A DNA stretch of 64,000 nucleotides from CAIWHR01 sp963709525 (GTDB taxonomy: Bacteria; Pseudomonadota; Gammaproteobacteria; Burkholderiales; Casimicrobiaceae). The translations under genes and the position numbers were made by a program. The notes under the pieces are model-generated. The model had not been told where the DNA came from, searched no databases, and saw nothing but the letters and a program-made list of their open reading frames with translations. Where the stretch lies: the NCBI GenBank assembly GCA_963709525.1, contig CAVPXB010000009.1, forward strand, positions 248,001 through 312,000, in the 5' to 3' direction. Below, piece after piece: positions 1 through 8,150 of this stretch (position 1 is its first letter; each line of letters begins with the position of its first letter).

Positions 1-1
1 C

Positions 2-136
2 GTCTGGCGGCGCTGCCGGCCGGAAACGCTCGCCGTGCTGGCCCGGTTCACGCGCCGTGGCGGCGTCGACATCAATCCCTGGCGCACGAGCGAGCGCGAG
101 CCGGCGCCGGTCAATGCCCGCACCGCACGGCAATGA
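2..136 (+). CDS. queF: QueF C-terminal fragment (7-cyano-7-deazaguanine reductase)
   Basis: The window opens inside a gene; the last 44 codons and the stop are visible. The tail contains a TRRGGVDINPWR stretch and ends in ARQ, which resembles the C-terminus of the NADPH-dependent preQ0 reductase of queuosine biosynthesis. The catalytic part lies outside the window, so the call rests on this tail alone. It is on the same strand as hisG, about 60 bp upstream of it. Another enzyme with a similar tail cannot be excluded. Confidence 0.65.
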   Translation, partial: VWRRCRPETLAVLARFTRRGGVDINPWRTSEREPAPVNARTARQ

Positions 137-197
137 GCACGGTGGCTGTCCGGTAGAATGATCGTTCCTGACCGCCGATGACAGACCGCACGCCGCC

Positions 198-857
198 GTG
201 ACCACGCTGACCCTGGCCCTGTCGAAGGGGCGCATTTTCGACGAAACCCTGCCGCTGCTCGCTGCGGCGGGCATCGTCCCGCTCGAGGATCCCGAGTCCT
301 CGCGCAAACTCATCATCGGCACCAATCAGCCGGGCGTCTCGGTCGTCATCGTGCGCGCTTCCGACGTGCCGACCTACGTCCAGTACGGCGCCGCCGACGT
401 CGGAGTGGCCGGCAAGGACGTGCTGCTCGAGCACGGGAGCGAAGGCCTCTACCAGCCGCTCGATCTCGAGATCGGCAAGTGCCGGATGGCGGTGGCGACC
501 CGGCGCGGCTACGACTGGACGGGCACCGTGCAGCGTGGCGCGCGCATCCGGGTCGCGACCAAGTACGTGCGCACGGCGCGCGAGCATTTCGCCGCCAAGG
601 GCATGCACGTCGACCTGATCAAGCTCTACGGCTCGATGGAACTCGCGCCGCTCGCCGGCCTCTCGGACGTCATCGTCGATCTTGTCTCGACCGGCAACAC
701 GCTCAAGGCGAACGATCTCGTCGCCGTCGAGGACATCATGCCGATCAGCTCGCGCCTGGTCGTCAACCCTGCGGCGCTCAAGCTGAAACGCGCCATGGTG
801 CAGCCGCTGCTCGAAGCCGTCGCGCGGGCGGTCGAGAGCCGCCGGACCGGGCCATGA
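198..857 (+). CDS. hisG: ATP phosphoribosyltransferase, short form
   Basis: HisG condenses ATP with PRPP to give phosphoribosyl-ATP, the first and committed step of histidine synthesis. The 219-residue protein starts at GTG with TTLTLALSKGRIFDETLP, the usual N-terminal strand, and has the GSMELAPLAGLSDVIVDLVS PRPP-binding region near residues 150-170. It lacks the C-terminal ACT-like regulatory domain of long HisG (about 300 residues), so it belongs to the short type that needs HisZ for activity and feedback control; hisZ is not in this window. Its stop overlaps the hisD start by 4 bp (ATGA), which suggests translational coupling. Confidence 0.97.
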   Translation: MTTLTLALSKGRIFDETLPLLAAAGIVPLEDPESSRKLIIGTNQPGVSVVIVRASDVPTYVQYGAADVGVAGKDVLLEHGSEGLYQPLDLEIGKCRMAVATRRGYDWTGTVQRGARIRVATKYVRTAREHFAAKGMHVDLIKLYGSMELAPLAGLSDVIVDLVSTGNTLKANDLVAVEDIMPISSRLVVNPAALKLKRAMVQPLLEAVARAVESRRTGP

Positions 858-2182
858 GTGCCGTGGCGGCGCTGTCGATCCGTCGCCTCGACGCGTCGTC
901 GCCGTCCTTCGACGGCGACCTGGCCGCGCTGACCGCCTTCGAGGCGGCGCAGGACCCCGCGATCGACGCGGCCGTCGCAGCGATCATCGCCGATGTTCGC
1001 GCGCGCGGCGACGCGGCGGTCCTCGAGGCGACGGCGCGGTTCGACCGCGTCGAGGCGCGGTCGGTCGCGGCGCTGGAGATCACTGCCGACGAGATGCGTG
1101 CGGCGTTCGACGCGCTGCCGGCCGCGCAGCGCGACGCGCTGACGCAGGCGGCGGCGCGGGTGCGCTCGTACCACGAGCGGCAGAAGCTGGCATCGTGGTC
1201 GTACACGGACGCCGACGGCAGCGAGTTCGGCCAGCAGGTGACGCCCATCGATCGCGTCGGCGTCTACGTCCCCGGCGGCAAGGCGGCGTATCCGTCGTCG
1301 GTGCTGATGCAGGTGATCCCCGCGCATGTTGCCGGCGTGCCCGAGATCATCATGGTGGTGCCGACGCCGGATGGCGTGCGCAATCCGCTGGTGCTGGCGG
1401 CAGCGCACCTGGCCGGCGTGTCGCGGGCGTTCACCATCGGCGGCGCGCAGGCGGTTGCGGCGCTCGCCTTTGGCACGGCGACGATTCCCGCCGTCGACAA
1501 GATCTGCGGTCCCGGCAATGCCTACGTGGCGGCGGCCAAGCGGCGCGTGTTCGGCACGGTGGGCATCGACATGGTCGCGGGCGTGTCCGAGATCCTGGTG
1601 ATCGCCGATGCGAGCGCGAATCCGGACTGGGTCGCGATGGATCTTTTCGCGCAGGCCGAGCACGACGAGCTCGCGCAGGCGATCCTGGTGTGTGCCGACG
1701 CCGGGTTCCTGGACGCGGTGGAGGCGAGCGCTGCGCGGCAGATCGAGTCGATGCCGCGGCGCGCGATCATCGAAGCGTCCTTCGCCAGGCGCGGGGCGCT
1801 GATCAAGGTGCGCGATCTCGAACACGCTTGCGCGCTGTCCAACCACATCGCCCCCGAGCACCTGGAGCTTGCCGTCGCCGACCCGGATGCGCTGCTGCCG
1901 AAGATCCGCCATGCGGGCGCGATTTTTCTGGGGCACGCGTCGTCGGAAGCGCTGGGAGATTACTGCGCCGGCCCCAACCACGTGCTGCCGACGGGCCGCA
2001 CGGCGCGCTTCTCGTCGCCGCTGGGCGTCTACGATTTCCAGAAACGCTCGTCGGTGCTGAAGGTGTCTATCGCGGCCGCGCAGCTGCTGGGACCGATCGC
2101 GGCAACGCTTGCGAGCGGCGAAGGCCTGCCGGCCCACGCGCGCAGCGCCCGGTACCGGGTCACCGAACGCAAGAGCGACTGA
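854..2182 (+). CDS. hisD: histidinol dehydrogenase
   Basis: HisD is the zinc enzyme that oxidises histidinol to histidine in two NAD-dependent steps. The product is 442 residues from the ATG at 854, normal for the family. Visible signatures are FAQAEHDE (zinc ligands Gln and His), NHIAPEHLEL with the catalytic Glu-His pair, and the C-terminal AGPNHVLPTG and SSPLGVYDFQ motifs. The open frame continues upstream to about 479, but that stretch only shadows hisG; the ATG overlapping the hisG stop is the natural start. Next gene hisC begins 24 bp downstream. Confidence 0.97.
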   Translation: MSAVAALSIRRLDASSPSFDGDLAALTAFEAAQDPAIDAAVAAIIADVRARGDAAVLEATARFDRVEARSVAALEITADEMRAAFDALPAAQRDALTQAAARVRSYHERQKLASWSYTDADGSEFGQQVTPIDRVGVYVPGGKAAYPSSVLMQVIPAHVAGVPEIIMVVPTPDGVRNPLVLAAAHLAGVSRAFTIGGAQAVAALAFGTATIPAVDKICGPGNAYVAAAKRRVFGTVGIDMVAGVSEILVIADASANPDWVAMDLFAQAEHDELAQAILVCADAGFLDAVEASAARQIESMPRRAIIEASFARRGALIKVRDLEHACALSNHIAPEHLELAVADPDALLPKIRHAGAIFLGHASSEALGDYCAGPNHVLPTGRTARFSSPLGVYDFQKRSSVLKVSIAAAQLLGPIAATLASGEGLPAHARSARYRVTERKSD

Positions 2183-2206
2183 ACCGCGATCGCCAGGACC
2201 ATCGCC

Positions 2207-3286
2207 ATGCCTTCCTCGATCGCCGATTACATTGCCGCCACCGTGCGCCCGGAGTTGCGCGCGCTGACGGCGTACGCAGTCGCGAAGGCGGCGGGCATGA
2301 TCAAGCTCGACGCGATGGAAAATCCGTTTCCGCTGCCCGAGGCGGTCCGCGCCAAGGTGGCCGCCGCCGCCGCGGGCGCGGCGATCAATCGCTACCCCGA
2401 CGGCGCGGCCGATGGCGTGAAGGCGGCGCTGCGGTCGACGCTGGCGCTGCCGGACAGCCTCGCCCTCATCGTCGGCAACGGTTCCGACGAACTGATCCAG
2501 ATCATCACCTCGACGCTCGCGCGCCCGGGGTCGGCGATGCTCGCCCCCGAGCCCTCGTTCGTGATGTACCGGATGAACGCGCGCTACGCCGGCATGCGCT
2601 TCGTCGACGTGCCGCTGCGCGCGGATTTTTCGCTCGACATCGACGCGATGGAGGCGGCCATCGAGCGCGAGCGGCCGGCGCTGGTGTTTCTCGCGTATCC
2701 CAACAATCCGACGGGCAATCTTTTCGCCGCAGCCGATGTCCTGCGCGTCCTGCGGGCGGCGCCGGGGCTGGTGGTCGTCGACGAGGCGTACTACGCGTTT
2801 GCGGATCAGAGCTTCCTGCCGCGCGTGACCGAGTTCCCGAACCTTCTCGTGCTGCGCACGGTGTCGAAGATCGGGATGGCGGGCCTGCGGCTGGGCTATG
2901 CGGTGGCGGCGCCCGAATGGATTGCCGAGCTCGACAAGGTTCGCCAACCCTACAATCTCAACGCGCTGACGCAGGCGGTGGCGCCGGTGCTGCTGGCCGA
3001 GCGCGCGCTGCTCGACGGGCAGGCGGCGCTGCTTCGTTCGGAGCGCGCCCGGCTGGCCGAGCGCCTCGCGACCATGCCGGGCGTCAAGGTGTTTCCGACG
3101 CAGACCAATTTCGTTCTCTTGCGCGTCCCCGATGCGCCGCGCTGGTTCGCGTTGCTCCGCGGCAAGGGTATCCTGATCAAGAACCTGCATGGCTGGCATC
3201 CGTTGCTCGACCACTGCCTGCGCATCACCGTAGGCACGCCGCAGGAAAACAATGCGCTCCTGGCAGCGCTGGAAAGCATCCGATGA
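2207..3286 (+). CDS. hisC: histidinol-phosphate aminotransferase
   Basis: A PLP-dependent class I/II aminotransferase that converts imidazole-acetol phosphate and glutamate to histidinol phosphate. The 359-residue product shows the substrate-binding opening LDAMENPFPLP, the NGSDELIQ cofactor-binding turn, AYPNNPTGN, and the Schiff-base lysine in TVSKIGMAGLRLGY. It ends with an ATGA overlap onto hisB, continuing the coupled order of the operon. Confidence 0.96.
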   Translation: MPSSIADYIAATVRPELRALTAYAVAKAAGMIKLDAMENPFPLPEAVRAKVAAAAAGAAINRYPDGAADGVKAALRSTLALPDSLALIVGNGSDELIQIITSTLARPGSAMLAPEPSFVMYRMNARYAGMRFVDVPLRADFSLDIDAMEAAIERERPALVFLAYPNNPTGNLFAAADVLRVLRAAPGLVVVDEAYYAFADQSFLPRVTEFPNLLVLRTVSKIGMAGLRLGYAVAAPEWIAELDKVRQPYNLNALTQAVAPVLLAERALLDGQAALLRSERARLAERLATMPGVKVFPTQTNFVLLRVPDAPRWFALLRGKGILIKNLHGWHPLLDHCLRITVGTPQENNALLAALESIR

Positions 3287-3891
3287 GTGAAACCCTCGCG
3301 GTGCCGCGCAAGGCGCGGGTCGAACGGAAGACGGCGGAGACCCGGATCGCGGTCGAGATCAACCTGGACGGCAGCGGCCGCGCGACGCTGGCCACCGGCG
3401 TGCCATTCCTCGATCACATGCTGGACCAGATCGCGCGCCATGGCATGATGGACCTTGACGTCGGCGCGCAGGGCGACCTGCACATCGACGCACATCACAC
3501 GGTCGAGGACATCGGGATCACCCTGGGACAGGCGCTCGCCCAGGCGATGGGCGACAAGAAGGGGCTCACGCGCTACGGGCATGCCTACGTGCCGCTCGAC
3601 GAAGCGCTGTCGCGCGTCGTCATCGACCTCTCCGGTCGCCCGGGGCTCGAGTTCCACGTGCCGTTCACGCGCGCGATGATCGGCGCCTTCGACGTCGATC
3701 TCGTGCAGGAGTTCTTCCAGGGCTTCGTCAATCACGCGTCGGTGACGCTGCACATCGACAACCTGCGCGGCCAGAATGCGCACCACCAGGCGGAGACCGT
3801 GTTCAAGGCGTTCGCGCAGGCGTTGCGGATGGCGTTGACGCCCGACCCGCGGGCGGGGTCCATGATTCCGTCGACCAAGGGGATGCTTTGA
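3283..3891 (+). CDS. hisB: imidazoleglycerol-phosphate dehydratase
   Basis: Dehydrates imidazole glycerol phosphate to imidazole acetol phosphate. The 202-residue length shows the monofunctional form, without the histidinol-phosphatase domain fused in enterobacteria. Two metal-binding His clusters are clear: DAHHTVEDIG in the first half and NAHHQAETVFKAF near the C-terminus, with FLDHMLDQIARHG at the start. The ATG at 3283 overlaps the hisC stop. The phosphatase step must be done by a protein not recognised here. It is followed by a repeat-filled gap before hisH. Confidence 0.97.
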   Translation: MSETLAVPRKARVERKTAETRIAVEINLDGSGRATLATGVPFLDHMLDQIARHGMMDLDVGAQGDLHIDAHHTVEDIGITLGQALAQAMGDKKGLTRYGHAYVPLDEALSRVVIDLSGRPGLEFHVPFTRAMIGAFDVDLVQEFFQGFVNHASVTLHIDNLRGQNAHHQAETVFKAFAQALRMALTPDPRAGSMIPSTKGML

Positions 3892-3899
3892 CAGGGAAC

Positions 3900-4015
3900 A
3901 GGTGTCGGGTATCAGGTATCAGGTATCAGGTATCACGCATCAGACATGCCGATCGAACCATGCATCTCTCTGATCACCTAATTCCTGATCTCTGTTACCT
4001 GATCCCTGACCTCTG
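3900..4015. repeat. GGTATCA tandem repeat with inverted counterpart between hisB and hisH
   Basis: The 124-bp gap between hisB and hisH contains four perfect copies of a 7-bp unit GGTATCA at 3908-3935, then a degenerate set of CCTGAT and CCTGACC words in the opposite sense up to the hisH start. The two halves could fold into an imperfect stem. The hisH ATG lies inside the right half, and no clear Shine-Dalgarno sequence precedes it. Confidence 0.7.
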
Positions 4016-4660
4016 ATGCCTGATATTGCTGTCGTCGATTACGGAATGGGCAACCTGCGCTCGGTGGCCAAGGCGCTCGCCCACGTCGCGCCCGAGTGCA
4101 GCATTGTCGTCACTTCCGATCCGGCGGTGATTCGCGAGGCGGCGCGCATCGTCCTGCCGGGCCAGAGCGCCATGCCGGACTGCATGCGCTGCCTCGACGC
4201 CAGCGGATTGCGCGAGGTCGTCGTCGAAATGGCGGCGACGCGTCCGTTCCTTGGCATCTGCCTCGGCCTGCAGATGCTGTTCGGGTCGAGCGAGGAAGGA
4301 CCGACGCGCGGTTTGGGCCTGTTGCCCGGGCGCGTCGCACGTTTCCGCGACGAGGCCATGACGCTGCCGACCGGCGAGCGTCTCAAGGTGCCGCACATGG
4401 GCTGGAGTCGGGTACGGCAGACCCGCGCCCATGCGTTGTGGGAGGGCATCGCCGATGGCGCGCGTTTCTACTTTGCACACAGTTTCCACCCGATCCCCGA
4501 CGACCCCGGGCTGACCGCTGGCACCACCGACTACCCGGCGGCGTTTACTTGCGCGATCGCCCGGGCTAATATCTTCGCGACTCAGTTCCACCCGGAAAAG
4601 AGCCAACGTGCCGGTTTGAGGTTGCTCGCCAATTTCGTCACCTGGGATGGTCGCGGCTGA
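4016..4660 (+). CDS. hisH: imidazole glycerol phosphate synthase, glutaminase subunit
   Basis: HisH is the class I glutamine amidotransferase that supplies ammonia to HisF. The 214-residue product begins IAVVDYGMGNLRSV, has the nucleophilic Cys in FLGICLGLQMLFG (about residue 82), the VPHMGWS motif, and the His-Glu pair in QFHPEKSQ near the C-terminus. The start at 4016 fits the family N-terminus but lies within a repeat without an obvious ribosome-binding site, so initiation may be weak or depend on read-through translation from upstream. Confidence 0.96.
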   Translation: MPDIAVVDYGMGNLRSVAKALAHVAPECSIVVTSDPAVIREAARIVLPGQSAMPDCMRCLDASGLREVVVEMAATRPFLGICLGLQMLFGSSEEGPTRGLGLLPGRVARFRDEAMTLPTGERLKVPHMGWSRVRQTRAHALWEGIADGARFYFAHSFHPIPDDPGLTAGTTDYPAAFTCAIARANIFATQFHPEKSQRAGLRLLANFVTWDGRG

Positions 4661-4738
4661 ACGCGCCGCGTCGCTCGTCCCCGGATGCGGCAACACCAGC
4701 TTCTCCCTCCCCAGTACCCGCCCACTTCACCCGCCGCC

Positions 4739-5473
4739 ATGCAGATCATTCCCGCGATCGACATCAAAGATGGCCACTGCGTACGCCTGAGGCAGGGCGA
4801 GATGCATTCGGCGACGGTGTTTTCGGAGGATCCCGCCGCCATGGCACAGCATTGGCTCGAGCAGGGGGCGCAGCGGCTGCACCTGGTCGATCTCAACGGC
4901 GCGGTGGCGGGCGTGCCCAAGAACGAGCTCTCGATCCGCGAGATCGTCAGCGTGATCGGCGAGGAGATACCGGTGCAATTGGGCGGGGGCATCCGCGACC
5001 TCGACACCATCGAGCGGTATCTCGATGACGGCATCACCTACGTGATCATCGGCACCGCGGCGGTGAAAAACCCCGGCTTCCTGCACGATGCCTGCTACGC
5101 GTTTCCAGGGCACATCATCGTCGGCCTCGACGCCCGCGACGGCAGGGTGGCCACCGATGGCTGGTCGAAGATGACCGGGCACGATGTCATCGATCTCGGC
5201 AGGAAGTTCGAGGACTACGGTGTCGAAGCCATCATCTACACCGATATCGGCCGCGACGGCATGCTCACGGGCATCAACGTCGAGGCAACCGTCAAGCTCG
5301 CGCGGGCGCTCAAGATTCCGGTGATCGCTTCCGGAGGGCTCGGTTCGCTCAAGGATGTCGAAGATCTCGTGCAGCACGAAAAGGAAGGGATCATCGGCGC
5401 CATCGCCGGGCGCGCGCTCTACGAGGGCAAACTCGATTTCAAGGTGGCCGCACGGCTGGCGGCGGGCGGCTGA
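4739..5473 (+). CDS. hisA: ProFAR isomerase (HisA)
   Basis: HisA isomerises ProFAR to PRFAR with a TIM barrel. From the ATG at 4739 the protein is 244 residues and starts MQIIPAIDIKDGHCVRLRQG, the standard N-terminus with the catalytic Asp in AIDIKDG; the second half has IYTDIGRDGMLTGIN with the second catalytic Asp. An earlier in-frame ATG at 4685 would add 18 residues that do not match the family. It is about 80 bp from hisH and 100 bp from hisF, looser than the coupled first half of the operon. Confidence 0.96.
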   Translation: MQIIPAIDIKDGHCVRLRQGEMHSATVFSEDPAAMAQHWLEQGAQRLHLVDLNGAVAGVPKNELSIREIVSVIGEEIPVQLGGGIRDLDTIERYLDDGITYVIIGTAAVKNPGFLHDACYAFPGHIIVGLDARDGRVATDGWSKMTGHDVIDLGRKFEDYGVEAIIYTDIGRDGMLTGINVEATVKLARALKIPVIASGGLGSLKDVEDLVQHEKEGIIGAIAGRALYEGKLDFKVAARLAAGG

Positions 5474-5573
5474 CGAATTCTCACCATGCGCCAGCCGTCC
5501 GCGCCAGTGGGCGTCGGCGCAGCAGCCGGCCATTGGGTGCCGGCGTCACAACCACTTTCCCGCCTTCATCCGC

Positions 5574-6335
5574 ATGGGCCTCGCCAAACGCATCATTCCC
5601 TGCCTCGACGTCGCCGAAGGGCGCGTTGTCAAGGGCATCAACTTCGTCAATCTGCGCGACGCCGGTGATCCGATAGAGGTCGCCCGCCGATACGATGAGC
5701 AGGGCGCCGACGAGCTCGCGTTCCTCGACATCCGGGCGAGCGTCGAAACCCGCGGCTTGCTGTATCAGATGATCGAGGCGGTCGCCGATCAGGTGTTCAT
5801 CCCCTTGACTGTCGGCGGCGGCGTCAACTCGGTCGACGACATCCGGGCGTTGCTCAACGCCGGCGCCGACAAGGTCAGCATCAACACCGCGGGCGTGCGC
5901 AACCCGGGGCTGTTCGAGGACGCAGCGGCGCGTTATGGTTCGCAGTGCATCGTCGCCGCGATCGACGCCAAGCAATCCGCGCCGGAAGCCTGGCAGGTAT
6001 ACACGCACGGCGGCCGCACGCCGACCGGCATGGACGCGATCGAATGGGCGCGCGAGGTGGTCGCGCGGGGCGCCGGGGAGATCCTGCTCACCAGCATGGA
6101 TCGCGACGGCGCGCGCACGGGCTTCGATCTCGAGCTCACGCGCGCGATCGTCGAGGCGGTCGATGTTCCGGTGATCGCGTCCGGAGGGGTGGGGTCGCTG
6201 CGGGATCTCGTCGACGGCATTCGCGAGGGCGGTGCCGATGCCGTGCTGGCGGCGTCGATCTTCCATTACGGCGAGTTCACGATCGGCCAGGCCAAGGCGG
6301 CGCTGGCGGCGGCCGGCATCGAGATCCGCGACTAG
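5574..6335 (+). CDS. hisF: imidazole glycerol phosphate synthase, cyclase subunit
   Basis: HisF takes ammonia from HisH and converts PRFAR to imidazole glycerol phosphate and AICAR. The ATG at 5574 gives 253 residues beginning MGLAKRIIPCLDVAEGRVVKG, with the catalytic Asp in CLDVAEG and LLTSMDRDGARTGFD in the second half-barrel. The frame is open upstream into hisA, but family comparison fixes this start. Confidence 0.97.
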   Translation: MGLAKRIIPCLDVAEGRVVKGINFVNLRDAGDPIEVARRYDEQGADELAFLDIRASVETRGLLYQMIEAVADQVFIPLTVGGGVNSVDDIRALLNAGADKVSINTAGVRNPGLFEDAAARYGSQCIVAAIDAKQSAPEAWQVYTHGGRTPTGMDAIEWAREVVARGAGEILLTSMDRDGARTGFDLELTRAIVEAVDVPVIASGGVGSLRDLVDGIREGGADAVLAASIFHYGEFTIGQAKAALAAAGIEIRD

Positions 6336-6421
6336 GATGAAACAGCCCCCACGCTCACCAGGTTCGCTGCCCCCCGAGGGGGTGCAGTCAGCACCCTTCG
6401 GGCGGCCGGGCGGGTACTGAC
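6336..6421. repeat. GC-rich intergenic repeat with hairpin
   Basis: The gap between hisF and hisI begins with ACAGCCCCCACGCTCACC and contains the self-complementary CCCCCCGAGGGGG. Sequences of this type are scattered between genes in many Burkholderiales genomes; I recognise the pattern from general knowledge, and only one copy is seen here. It lies inside the operon and could fold in the mRNA. Confidence 0.4.
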
Positions 6422-6823
6422 ATGGGCGCAGCCGACGACTGGCTCGACGCGGTGCGCTGGGACGCCGAGACCGGGCTGGTGCCGGCCATCGCGCAGGATG
6501 CGACGTCGCGCCGCGTGCTGACGCTGGCGTGGATGAACCGCGACGCATTGCGGGCCACGGTCGAGAGCGGGCGCGTGCATTACTGGTCGCGCTCCCGGCG
6601 CAAGCTGTGGAGCAAGGGCGAGACGTCCGGGCATGTCCAGCAGGTGAAGGAGATCCGCATCGATTGCGACAGCGATGCGATCCTGCTGCAGGTCGAGCAG
6701 GTCGGCGGGATTGCCTGCCATACTGGCCGCGAGAGCTGCTTTTTCCTCAAATTCGATTCCGGTCGCTGGGTCGCCTCCGACCCGGTGCTGAAAGATCCCG
6801 CGACGATCTATGGCCATGAGTGA
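6422..6823 (+). CDS. hisI: phosphoribosyl-AMP cyclohydrolase
   Basis: A zinc and magnesium enzyme that opens the adenine ring of PR-AMP. The 133-residue protein has LAWMNRDALRATVESG, the HYWSRSRRKLWSKGETSG core, the Asp-containing DCDSDAIL and the zinc Cys residues in GGIACHTGRESCFF. It is separate from HisE, as usual in betaproteobacteria. Its last codons overlap the start of hisE. Confidence 0.96.
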   Translation: MGAADDWLDAVRWDAETGLVPAIAQDATSRRVLTLAWMNRDALRATVESGRVHYWSRSRRKLWSKGETSGHVQQVKEIRIDCDSDAILLQVEQVGGIACHTGRESCFFLKFDSGRWVASDPVLKDPATIYGHE

Positions 6824-7151
6824 TTCCGCGTCCACGCTTGCCGATGTGCTGGACCGTGTCGCCGCGACGATCGCGGCGCGGCGCGGCACCGATCCCGCGT
6901 CCTCCTATGTCGCGTCGCTGTTTGCGAAGGGCGACGACGCGATCCTGAAGAAGATCGGCGAGGAAGCCACCGAGACGGTCATGGCCGGGAAGGACGGTGA
7001 TAAACTGCGCATCGCTTCGGAGGTCGCCGATCTCTGGTTTCATTGCCTGGTGCTGCTGGCCCGGCACGACATGGGGCCGGACGACATACGCCGCGAGTTC
7101 GTGCGTCGCGAGGGCATCTCCGGTCACGCGGAAAAGGCGGCGCGTCGCTGA
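6810..7151 (+). CDS. hisE: phosphoribosyl-ATP pyrophosphatase
   Basis: HisE hydrolyses PR-ATP to PR-AMP and pyrophosphate. The small all-helical protein (113 residues from 6810, or 111 from the second ATG at 6816) has the metal-binding KKIGEEATETVMAGK and SEVADLWFHCLVLL motifs of the MazG-like fold. It overlaps the end of hisI by 14 bp and is the last histidine gene of the operon. Confidence 0.95.
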   Translation: MAMSDSASTLADVLDRVAATIAARRGTDPASSYVASLFAKGDDAILKKIGEEATETVMAGKDGDKLRIASEVADLWFHCLVLLARHDMGPDDIRREFVRREGISGHAEKAARR

Positions 7152-7243
7152 CTCCCGGCTGCAGCGGCATTCGCTTCGGCGCCGCGATAGGCGGCGAGCT
7201 TTGCGCGATCGCCGACCAGGCTGCCGGCATTGACTGAACCAGG

Positions 7244-7612
7244 ATGAATACGATGCAGGACTGCATTTTCTGCAAGATCGTCAAGGGAGAGATTCCCTCG
7301 AAGAAGGCGTACGAGGACGACGACGTCCTCGCCTTTCATGACATCCAGCCGATGGCACCGCTGCATCTGCTCGTCATCCCCAAGCGCCACATCGGGACGC
7401 TCGCCGATGCCGGGAGCGGCGACGAGCAGTTGCTCGGCAAGATGATGGCGCTGACGGGGCGCCTCGCGCGCGAGAACGGCTCGCCGGACGGCTACCGGAC
7501 GATCATCAACACCGGCCGCATCGGACGGCAGGACGTCCAGCACGTCCACATCCACGTTGTAGGCGGACCGACCCCGCTGGGGCCGATGCTTCCGCGGGTC
7601 ATGAGAGGCTGA
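7244..7612 (+). CDS. hinT: HIT family nucleotide hydrolase (HinT-like)
   Basis: A histidine-triad protein of the purine nucleoside phosphoramidase group. The 122 residues start NTMQDCIFCKIVKGEIPSKK and contain the diagnostic HVHIHVVGG triad near residue 105. A second ATG at 7253 is possible. It follows hisE by about 90 bp, a usual position in betaproteobacteria between his and tat genes. The last two codons and the TGA stop (7604-7612) are part of a palindromic repeat inserted at this point, so the C-terminal residues Arg-Gly come from the repeat. Confidence 0.93.
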   Translation: MNTMQDCIFCKIVKGEIPSKKAYEDDDVLAFHDIQPMAPLHLLVIPKRHIGTLADAGSGDEQLLGKMMALTGRLARENGSPDGYRTIINTGRIGRQDVQHVHIHVVGGPTPLGPMLPRVMRG

Positions 7613-7765
7613 GAGGCTTTCGATCATGCCCGCTCATCACGCCATAAGACGCCCGCTGGTCGTTGCAAATGCTCGCCATAGCCCGAGCTATGGCTGCGCT
7701 TTGCGCCTCGATCGGACGCCTTCTGACGCGCTGCTCGGACACGCCCGAAAAATTCTCAGCCTCTG
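7604..7765. repeat. palindromic MITE-like element, copy 1
   Basis: A 162-bp element whose two halves are imperfect inverted copies over the full length. It begins AGAGGCTGAGA and ends TCTCAGCCTCTG, and the centre is the palindrome CCATAGCCCGAGCTATGG. A second copy with about 90% similarity lies at 55404-55567. It has no coding capacity. Terminal inverted repeats, small size and more than one copy fit a MITE or a large REP-type element. It lies between hinT and tatA and forms the hinT stop codon. Confidence 0.85.
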
Positions 7766-7798
7766 ACCTCGACAACACGATAGCGCAAGGAGAACGAC

Positions 7799-8044
7799 AT
7801 GGGTTCAATGAGCATCTGGCACTGGCTGATCGTCCTGGTGGTCGTGGTGCTGATTTTCGGCACCAAGAAGCTGCGCAACATCGGCCAGGATCTCGGCGGT
7901 GCGGTCAAGGGCTTCAAGGAAGGCATTGCGGGCGCCAACGAGGCCGCCGACGCTGCCAAGACCGCGACCGAAGCGCCGACGCAGCAGATCGGCGGCAAGA
8001 CGATCGAGGGCGAGGTCAAGAAGGAGACGTCGGCCAAGTCGTAG
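7799..8044 (+). CDS. tatA: Sec-independent translocase subunit TatA
   Basis: TatA oligomerises to form the protein-conducting element of the twin-arginine translocase. The 81-residue product has a short N-terminal tail, one membrane helix (WHWLIVLVVVVLIFGTKKL), the FGTKKLRNIG hinge and an amphipathic helix through GGAVKGFKEG, then a charged tail. A good ribosome-binding site (AAGGAGA) sits 7 bp before the ATG. It is the first gene of tatABC, just downstream of the MITE copy. Confidence 0.96.
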   Translation: MGSMSIWHWLIVLVVVVLIFGTKKLRNIGQDLGGAVKGFKEGIAGANEAADAAKTATEAPTQQIGGKTIEGEVKKETSAKS

Positions 8045-8150
8045 GCGACCCGTTGGCGGCGACGGGCGATCATTCGCGCCCGGTGCCGCCCGCTCCCGCG
8101 CTGTCCCCGTCCCCGGATGCGAGCTACCTTTCCCGACTCCATCGTCGACC

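Noticed and set aside
626..3214. Long open frame on the minus strand opposite hisD/hisC
   Set aside because: Low-complexity Arg/His/Gln-rich translation antisense to well-supported genes; a GC-rich shadow.
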